NCBI GenBank assembly: GCA_024509875.1
Contig: JAMPIV010006379.1
Coordinates: forward strand, 124,001 to 188,000
Direction of reading: 5' to 3'
Source: Oreohelix idahoensis
Lineage: Eukaryota; Mollusca; Gastropoda; Stylommatophora; Oreohelicidae
DNA: 64,000 nucleotides
Below are positions 56,658 through 64,000 of this stretch, piece after piece (the first letter of the stretch is position 1; each line of letters opens with the position of its first letter). The notes under the pieces were generated by a model that saw only the letters and a program-made list of their open reading frames with translations, was not told where the DNA came from and did not search any database. Both the position numbers and the translations under genes were made by a program.

Positions 56658-58090
56658 ATGAGTCCAAAACCTGAAATAATTAACTAATTTATTTCAAACC
56701 TAAGTGTAACAAGTCTTAATTAAGCACTTGTATATTCACATCACCTTATATTATCCCAGTCTCTGTGGGAAACAAGTCTCCAATCAAAGAACTTGTATAT
56801 GAAATATCAGCACTCAATTCTTGATCATAAGTGCACTTCTCATTCAATAGTGCACGACACTATTCATCATTCATTTATCATCAGTGTAGTAGTAACAGTG
56901 CATTAGCATAGCCCATTAACTAATTACTATAACTGTAAACAATGACTATGTAAACACATGCAGAATGTAAACATTGAAAATGTAAACAATACAAACAATG
57001 TAAACAATAACAATGTAAACAATAACAAAGATCAGCAACAATACAAAAACTTTCGCAGAAATCAACTAAAAATAAAGCAGAAATTAATGAAATATCACAA
57101 AAAATGTGACGATATCTGCGATAGAATTAAACAAAATACATGACACCACAGTGTATAAACAAAAATGTTGTATGAAACTAAATTATAGACAAGAGTAGGC
57201 TAACAAATACAAACAAATCAAAACAAAACTAAAGAATGCGAAATAATAACGAAAACAATATTAAAACATGTCATCACAGCTAACATAAATAGCAACAGAA
57301 GTCGCTTAGCAAATTCCAGTATCGGAAATTTGCAAACCCTACAGAAAACGCTCACAATAGACGACCTCTATGACGTGGCATAATCTAACGGAGACACCAC
57401 CCAACCGAGAACCCGCTGAAATATAAACATATAAATATACAAATAACATATAAACATATAACATATAGAATGAGATGATACACAGAAGACTCAGCAGAAG
57501 TATAAGGGCACAGTTTACATACAAACAGGCCACTTAACTTATAGGCTTCCAATCGTAGAACAGCAGAAAAACGGATGTCAATCAACGTCCTAAAGAGCGA
57601 AGCTCCAACGATGATGGCACATCTGAACTGCTTCCACTGCTAACACGATGGTACAAGAGCTTCTGAAATACTGTGTGTTGAGTTGTTTCGGCACTTGACC
57701 TTCTAATCCAAAAGTAAGTTGATGGAAATCGGTACTTGGCCTTCTTCAGAAAACAACCCGTTTCAACCGGCACTTGACCTTCTCAAAAAACGACAGCACT
57801 GGAACCTTGACAGCAGCAACTTGCTTGACTTGCGTAAAAGATAACAGCAGTCCGAGTTATCCGGCAACATGTAACAACGCCGGGTACTGTCAAATTCTTG
57901 TTTCCGTCAAAAGGTTGAAATTTTGACTTTTACCGGGCAACGCCGAGTACTTTGAAAATTTTGAAGATGTTGACTGTATTGAAGAATGTTAATTTCTTGA
58001 AGGATGCTGATGAATTCTTGTTGAAAATGAAGTGGGTAAGGGACCCCGTGTTTGCTGGTACCAGAATCAAACCAGCTTATGGCCACCAAA
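56658..58090 (-). other. Element D 5' leader and PBS
   Basis: Contains aatgtaaacaataac repeats at 56938-57040 and three copies of CGGYACTTGRCCTTCT at 57689-57704, 57730-57745 and 57769-57784. Next to the 5' LTR the minus strand reads TTTGGTGGCCATAAGCTGG, so the PBS begins TGGTGGCC as in A, followed by the shared gattctggtacca block. Confidence 0.7.
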
Positions 58091-59166
58091 TGATGCGTGA
58101 TGCCATATGATGATGGATGGTATCCGCATGTCTGGTTTTGTGTAGTGTGTAGATGTGTTCAGTCAAAACAATGTTCATACAACAATAACAGGGCAATCCA
58201 CATAGGACGTCAGTAAACTCACGACGTATAAAGTCAATGAGTCTTGAAACAGCCGTTGACGTTTTTCTTCATTATTTATTGTGGACGCCACAGTGACAAA
58301 ATGGTTACGCAAATGTGTAGGCACATCAAACAGTCATTATCACAGCAACATTCAATACAGCAATAAACGGTAGACAGCATTACAATGATGAGTCAGATGC
58401 ATGTTATATTTCATAGTGCTGTAAATGTAGTCAGGTGAAAAACTCCATCCTTTTCTATAACAGCCAGGAGATAACCAGATGTATGAGATCAGTTCACTCT
58501 CCTTAGTTTGACTTCAGCAAGACAGACACGTCTGCCGAAGTATAAATAATGTCCTCAAAAATATCCTCTAGATAATAAAGGTTTTCCAAACCTAGTTCAT
58601 TTAACAAAGTAGCAAGTAATGGTCCTTGGTACCTGCATCAACCGATGCAGTACAATGCAGCGACATGTGAGCTGGGAAAACATCTCGTGACGACGACTTT
58701 CGAAGACAGGCTATGAATCGAAATCGCTCACGACCAAAAATCGATAGAGTTAATGAAAAGTCAATTTACCTTGCTTTCATGAAATACACAGAAATATCAC
58801 GCCTCCCGACATGTGGGAAACACTAGAGGTATTATCTCGAATAAACGAAATATCCATTAAGAGGACTACACATCCCTGACAGAACAAAAATAGCGGAGAT
58901 CCCCTCTTCAACGAGGCATCTCTTTCGCCATTCCAAATCGCTCACTCCACTAGTGGTGGGCGGAAACCGATCGACCAAGAAGCAAGACAAGTCATGCGCA
59001 GTCCAGCGCAAAATGACCACAGCTCAAACTTAACTGCATTCGATACCAACGCGAGAAGACAAATGCTTACCGAGAAAAGTGACTATAAATTCCAAGCAGT
59101 TGTTGCCCTTGCGTTATAAAACAGATATTGAAATAAAACGATGTTGCGAGAATTTATCACGCAACA
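58091..59166 (-). repeat. Element D 5' LTR
   Basis: 1076 bp with the same ends as 49893-50969, bordered by the target-site duplication ggtat at 59167-59171. Confidence 0.93.
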
Positions 59167-59179
59167 GGTATGTGGATGG

Positions 59180-59245
59180 GTTTGAAAAAAAAATCGAAAA
59201 AAGGTGATTCGTCTTACGAGGACAAAAGACAAAGAAAATAGTCTA
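59180..59245. repeat. Interspersed repeat, copy 1
   Basis: A-run, TCGAAAAAAGGTGATTCG, then CTTACGAGGACAAAAGAC. A second copy lies at 60648-60712. This one is followed by acggccacaaggccttcgtc, a near-palindrome. Confidence 0.65.
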
Positions 59246-59914
59246 CGTTACGGCCACAAGGCCTTCGTCAGGAAAGGAAAGAAAATGAAGGCTAGATAGG
59301 ACACATAAGAACTAAACTAAATATAAAACCTAGGTACTTCCCTGAAGGCAAGGCATCGAAATCCTATCACTATTGCTGTCCGCTGATGGACAGCGTGGCT
59401 GGAAAGGAAGTACGGTATGTGCGTATTGAGCTAATATTTAATTTTTAGTGATCGATTATTTTTCTTTAAATGAAATGAGAAAGGGGGGAGAGCGGACTAG
59501 CATCATATGATCATTTGTCTCCGCTCATCCTTTATTTTGGTCTACCCTATTCAACCTAACTGTCGGTTATAATTAGGGCATTTAGTGTCATGTTATGTTC
59601 ATTTTTGGGTTATATTCAAATGCCTATTGTCATTTGTAATTGATTGTTGTTGGTGGTATTTATTTATATTATACTAGTTTGTTGTTTCACGTGTCATGTT
59701 GTTGTCTCACTTCATTGTTTTTCCTTACATAAAGAGTGGTTAGTAGTTTTTTTTATTATTATGATTATTTTTTATGAGTGGTTTTTTTTAAAATGCTGTG
59801 TTAACTTTTAGTTTATATTAATTATTAGAGCGTTTTGACTATTGTCTTTCATTTGTTTTTCTTAAGTAGTATTACTATTGTTATTATTACTCCTAATATC
59901 GCGCTAATGATCCC
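59246..59914. other. Non-coding T-rich stretch
   Basis: No gene recognised. A short inverted pair (ctgtccgctgatggacag) lies at about 59376-59393. Confidence 0.4.
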
Positions 59915-60045
59915 TGCCTACAAAGCACTATTAGTGGTGCCTAGTTGGCAGGGAGGATAGTGTGATTCGCTTCCGTAGCTAGGCGTGGTGCCGTTCGGAA
60001 TGTCCTGGGTTCGATTTTCCGGTAAGCCACTCACTTTTGTTGTTT
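59915..60045 (+). repeat. SINE-3 copy
   Basis: aagcactatta, tagttggcagggaggatag, ggtgccgttcggaatgtcc and the B box gggttcgattttccgg. This is the uninterrupted version of the sequence split by the hAT element at 8515-9482. Confidence 0.65.
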
Positions 60046-60139
60046 ACTTTTCTACTTCTTTATTTCTCACGAGTGCCTGATACATACCTTTGTGTATGTG
60101 TAATGTTTATTTATTCACTGTTATTACGCGTCCACCCGT

Positions 60140-60440
60140 GTGTTGCCGGGGCCCGAAAGGGGAGCAAAGAATAGTAACACTGCACCCTACCACGCATGTC
60201 GTAAAAAGCGACTAAGGAGGGTTTGGGCATGGGGCTGTTTACCCCATCCCGTAAAAACTTCGCACAGTGGGCTGATCACCTGCTTGCCAACCAATCTGAT
60301 TACGGAAACAGCGATAGATTGTTTGGTCTGTTTTTGTTCTTAGATTGATCAATTTGTTGTTGCCCTAAGACGCCACTAGGCGTACTGGCCACATACTGCT
60401 TTGCCGGTTGGTGGCTAAGGATGGAAGAAGAAGAATTACG
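60140..60440 (+). repeat. SINE-5 copy
   Basis: The 5' part (catgtcgtaaaaagcgacta, ggggctgtttaccccatccc) resembles the body of SINE-1. The 3' part (gattacggaaac, ttgccctaagacgccacta, gctaaggatggaagaagaag) matches 9133-9343. It ends in a GAA-type tail. Confidence 0.6.
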
Positions 60441-61683
60441 CGTAGGTGGAGAGAGACTTTTTAAGAGTTGCTTTGACTTGAAAATTTGTTTTTATGTTGA
60501 ACTTGATTTCATGTAATTTGTACGGTATATACATCACAACACAGTGAAAACCCAGCTTGTTTTCTGAATCCTTATTTTGACATTAACCGTTCCTCCAGCT
60601 CAGTCTACGCCGCTGCCAAAAGTTGTTAAACTGGGCGATGGATGAGTATGGAAAAAAAAAATCGAAAAAAAAAGTGATTTGTCTTACGAGGACAAAAGAC
60701 AAAGGACAAAGAACATAGCCAATTGGGCAACATTCTAAACAAGGGACAGAACCCTTCTATTGTCTGTCAAAGCAATGTTGCCACTCTTAAAAATAAACTT
60801 TGCGATCTTTGCTTTGCACTTTGTCATTTATAAGATAAGCAGTTTATTTTTTTAGACATCTCATTTCACACGTCCTTTCTACTACTTTTTGTATTACTTT
60901 TGTCTATTCCACTACACTCTACTAATCTGTCCATTTATTGCAACCTCTGTCTATACGTTCAAAGGTACTGAGGCAATGTTATAATTATAATAAAATCTAT
61001 AAATGGACCAAACTACTCATTGATAACCAGTTTCAACAAAGTATAAATGTTAAGAAAATAGTCATATAGTTCTGCTGTTTTTCATTACTCCCATATTAAG
61101 TCGACATCTTGTTCCAAAGTGGTATCTGGATATTAATTCCCAAATTTACTGTTAGGATTTCTGTCTGTTCTCTGTGGGATTTCAGACCTGGTTGTTGTGA
61201 CGTTGTAACCATCATTTTCACTGTCTCTTAAATCGGTGATCTATGTTGCTGAACAGCAAAGTTGTCAGCCAAATCATTGAGTTTTTTCGTCAGAGTTGAA
61301 TTCAATTTGTGATTGTTGACACCGCTTTCAAAATTCAATCTACTGCAAGTAAAAAGTGGAATGGTGACAAGTGGTGCCTCTACCACACTTCAGTTCTATA
61401 TTTCATAGGGTTTAGCAGGTTGTCCTTTTGTTGAAGAACTCTTCATGACTTCATGTTTTCATGTCAAGTTAATAAAGTTATCATGGACCACACAGTTCCA
61501 CACCAGTTTCCAGAGCGACTACCATATATGTTTCATATTTACATTTTTGTTAAAAAAATGAACATAAAACACAATGAAAATTTTATTTCAATCAGATTAA
61601 CAAATGAAACAGTACTCAAGAAACTTGAGACATTTTATAACAATGTCTATTTTTTTTAAAAACCTTCTATTATTAGTTTTAAA
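60441..61683. other. Non-coding stretch
   Basis: Contains the second copy of the TCGAAAAAA repeat at 60648-60712. No gene or further repeat recognised. The 68-codon frame at 61453-61659 shows no domain. Confidence 0.4.
60648..60712. repeat. Interspersed repeat, copy 2
   Basis: ggatgagtatgg, A-run, TCGAAAAAAAAAGTGATTTG, CTTACGAGGACAAAAGAC. Homologous with 59180-59245, including part of the upstream ggatg-g segment. Confidence 0.65.
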
Positions 61684-61925
61684 GGGTGTCCAATCGGCAG
61701 AGTGGTTACAGTGCTGGCATTTCATGGCACAGGTACTGTGTTCAAAACATGGTGGCACCATGCTCCAGAGTACCCAGATGTAAATGGGTTCCTGACTCTG
61801 CTCTCGAGTTAATAAATAAAGGCAAAGGCAGCAAAAAAAGGAAACTGGTCACCTTACCTCTCGAAGATGGACCTAGTAAAAGTGAAGTCTCCATTACTTC
61901 ACGCTCCCACGGCAGTATCTATTTT
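61684..61925 (+). repeat. SINE-2 (tRNA-derived) copy
   Basis: A box tcggcagagtggtta at about 61694 and a weak B box near 61738. Then tacccagatgtaaatgggtt, ggcaaaggcagc, aactggtcacc and a tail with cttcacgctcccacggca. Same block order as 4072-4305 on the other strand. Confidence 0.7.
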
Positions 61926-62124
61926 TACCTTGTTTTTGTTATTAGTTCCTGGCAGCCACCTCCATTAATTACACACATTTATTTTAAATGCCTGTATAAA
62001 GTACATAACCATCTTAATGTTATCTCTTCTTTATGCAGCCTCAAGAAACATCACTTTGATAATCCAGTAATGAACAGATGGACACCTAAATTTCATTTGC
62101 ACGTTATTTAATTTTCCTGCTTTT

Positions 62125-62330
62125 TCACTTTTGACAAGGCATGGTGACCACCACTGTAGTTGGCCTCCTTGCTGGAAGCCTGCACCAAAGCATTTTAGAG
62201 CTCTTGCAATGGCACCACAATAATAATCATACATTTTGCTTCCAAAGGAGCATGTAGAACACTACTGCTGGTCCCCTTGCAAGAAGTCTGCAGCAAAGCA
62301 TTTATGTGCTCTTTCAGCTGTGGTTTCGGT
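62125..62330 (-). repeat. SINE-1 3' ends, two partial copies in tandem
   Basis: On the minus strand aaatgcttt(g/c)(g/c)tgcag(g/a)ctt(c/t) followed by agcaagg(a/g)gaccag-type sequence occurs twice. The first copy ends catgctcctttggaagcaaa before an att-rich tail. Confidence 0.6.
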
Positions 62331-62493
62331 AAATTTTTTTTTTTTAACATGTTGAGGTTTCCAGCCATCCACAATCTCATGATCATCTCCTCTTAGTATG
62401 CAAGTTTAAAATAATGCTGTATAAAAATATTAATAAAGTTTCACTCCAAGTGCAGAATTTAAAACAATGGGAATCACAAAAACATTAGAAATA

Positions 62494-63828
62494 CGAGGGG
62501 CGTTCAGAAAGTAATGCACCACATCGTTTTTCTCAGGAGCTGTTTATTCAAAAAGCATGAAATTTATACACAATATACATGGATATGTCATGTAAACATC
62601 GGTATTATTCAACATAATCCCCATCAACTTGTACGGCTTTATGCCAGCGCGAAACAAGTGCATGTATTCCTAGCCCGTACTAGATTTTGCCTTGATCATG
62701 TAGCCATTTCTTCGCTGCATGAATCACTCCTTCATCATCTTCAAACCTTGTCCCATGGAGTGCATCTTTAAGTGGACCAAATAGATGAAAATCAGAGGGT
62801 GCCACATCGGGACTATAGGGTGGATGGAGTAGTACAGTCCAACCCAATTTGGTGATTGCTTCCTGTGTTGCCAGACTTGTGTGATGGCGTGCATTGTCGT
62901 GAAGGAGAAGCAGGTCTGCTGGATTCTTGTGTGGCCGAACTCTGCGAAAACGTTGAGTTTTTTCAATGTCTTAATGTAAGCTTCCGAATTGATTGTCTCT
63001 CCTCTTGGCATAATGTCCACAAGAATCACACCTTCAATGTCGCAAAAGACAGTGATCATGACCTTTCCAGCTGAAGGAATTGTCTTGAATTTCATTCTTC
63101 TTGGTGATTGCGGATGATGCCACTCCATTGACTGTCTTTTTGTCTCAAGTTCAAAATGATGTGCCCAGGTTTCGTCGCCTGTAACGATCTTAGCCAAAAA
63201 TTTCTCTCCATCAGCATTGAAACGCTCCAACAATTCAGAAGAAATTGCTTTCCTTTGCAATCGGTGGTCATTTGTGAGACTTTGAGGAACCCATCTTGCG
63301 CAAACCTTAGAAAATCCGAGAGTTTTTATAACTGCATTTGCACTACCAATGCTGACTGACAGCTGTAAGGCCAATTGTTGAGTAGTGATTCACCTATCAG
63401 TAAGAATAGTGCCCTCAGCGCATTTCAACATTTCTGCGTTGGTGGCTGTGGCAGGACGTAAACAGCGTGGCCGATCAAGCAGCTCCGTATCTCCACTTCC
63501 TGATTCTTTGATTCTCTGAAGCCAGCGACTGACTGTACTCCTGTCGACTGCAAAACTTCCATACACATCACATAGACGCTTGTGAATATTCACAACAGTT
63601 TCCTTCTCTGCAACGAGAAATTCTATCACAATTCGCTGTTTATAACGCAAGTTGCTAACACGCTCCATTTCAACGGTTTAGGGCAGCCGTATTATTTGGC
63701 CAGTTGCGGTGCAATTTAGTGCACACAATTGACACATGCCATATTTGAAGTGTGAAAAATGTCATGCTTCTATCTTCATTATTAGCTGAGAAAAACGATG
63801 TGGTGCATTACTTTCTGAACGCCCCTCG
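62494..63828 (-). mobile_element. Complete mariner transposon
   Basis: Terminal inverted repeats start CGAGGGGCGTTCAGAAAGTA at the left, and the right end is the exact reverse complement. The match continues through gcaccacatcg and tttttctcag. The target-site duplication TA is at 62492-62493 and 63829-63830. 1335 bp, the usual mariner size, with a single transposase frame on the minus strand that is now broken. Confidence 0.95.
62605..63668 (-). pseudogene. mariner transposase, DD34D, broken in three places
   Basis: Starts MERVSNLRYKQRIVIEFLVA and would end in DGDYVE, about 354 codons. The N-terminal helix-turn-helix part (STVSRWLQRIKESG) and the ARWVP linker (VCARWVPQSL) are present. First catalytic Asp in VTGDETW; second in LLHDNARHH; third in PYSPDVAPSD. 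The last two are separated by exactly 34 residues, so this is a DD34D mariner. Lesions: TGA at 63390-63392 where relatives usually have Arg (consistent with a CGA to TGA CpG transition), a one-base frameshift near 62955-62963 upstream of the second Asp, and TAG at 62680-62682 about 25 codons before the true end. It is inactive but could be mobilised in trans because both ends are intact. Confidence 0.93.
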
Positions 63829-63830
63829 TA

Positions 63831-64000
63831 TATTGGCTAATATGGCGTATGTATTTCAAAACTGGCCCACTGAGTGTGTTCACGCTCTAACCACATGGTG
63901 GCACTATTTTAAACAGAAATACCCACTAGCCTTTGTCAGTAACATGTGTCCCACACTGTTCTTTATGTGCACAGGAAATTCTGTTAGTAATTTTACTGAC
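63831..64000. other. Non-coding right edge
   Basis: Nothing recognised. Confidence 0.4.

Larger units (their letters stand above)
49893..59166 (-). mobile_element. Element D: full-length LTR retrotransposon
   Basis: LTRs of 1077 and 1076 bp. Target-site duplication ggtat at 49888-49892 and 59167-59171. The polyprotein is intact. The two LTRs differ at roughly a dozen scattered sites, so D is somewhat older than C. The protein is close to A and C, but the LTR sequence is unrelated to theirs. Confidence 0.94.

Noticed and set aside
61684..61925. Protein-coding frame of 141 codons at 61686-62111
   Set aside because: It begins inside a tRNA-derived SINE and shows no domain.

Overview
The window is repeat-dense metazoan nuclear DNA. 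The evidence is eukaryotic retrotransposons with long terminal repeats (LTRs), a DD34D mariner, hAT-type elements, tRNA-derived SINEs with RNA polymerase III boxes, LINE 3' ends and decayed C2H2 zinc fingers. An invertebrate is plausible, but the sequence does not fix the phylum. Only one weak candidate host gene is visible: a 99-residue single-pass membrane protein at 5016-5315, minus strand.

Positions 1-11058 are old non-coding DNA seeded with SINEs, microsatellites, a decayed zinc-finger array (6580-7145) split by a 5'-truncated LINE, a hAT-type element that landed in one SINE and carries two others (8515-9482), and a palindromic hAT-like MITE (9671-10106).

Positions 11059-39721 are one minus-strand LTR retrotransposon, element A (TSD gacaa, intact 1641-residue polyprotein). 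Its 5' LTR was later hit by two more: element B (20167-29205, minus, TSD ctctg, coding region broken by two one-base shifts) and element C (29621-39347, plus, intact 1615-residue polyprotein). The three leftover pieces of A's 5' LTR rejoin collinearly with its uninterrupted 3' LTR.

Positions 40244-49682 hold element E, a minus-strand LTR element with a Gag-like coiled-coil ORF but no protease, integrase or reverse transcriptase. Its 5' LTR is interrupted by a 2.3-kb insertion, F (46254-48554, TSD cataa), and is cut short next to a LINE fragment. Positions 49893-59166 are element D (minus, TSD ggtat, intact 1645-residue polyprotein). The last 5 kb hold more SINEs and a complete but triply broken mariner with perfect terminal inverted repeats (62494-63828).

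The main biological point is that A, B, C and D all encode, in one frame, coiled-coil Gag, a CX2CX13CGH finger, aspartic protease, integrase, reverse transcriptase, then RNase H. The domains look Ty3/gypsy-like, but integrase lies before reverse transcriptase, which is the Ty1/copia order. That matches the Gmr1 type described from deuterostomes. Element E has the same style of PBS and polypurine tract and may be a non-autonomous partner of these elements.
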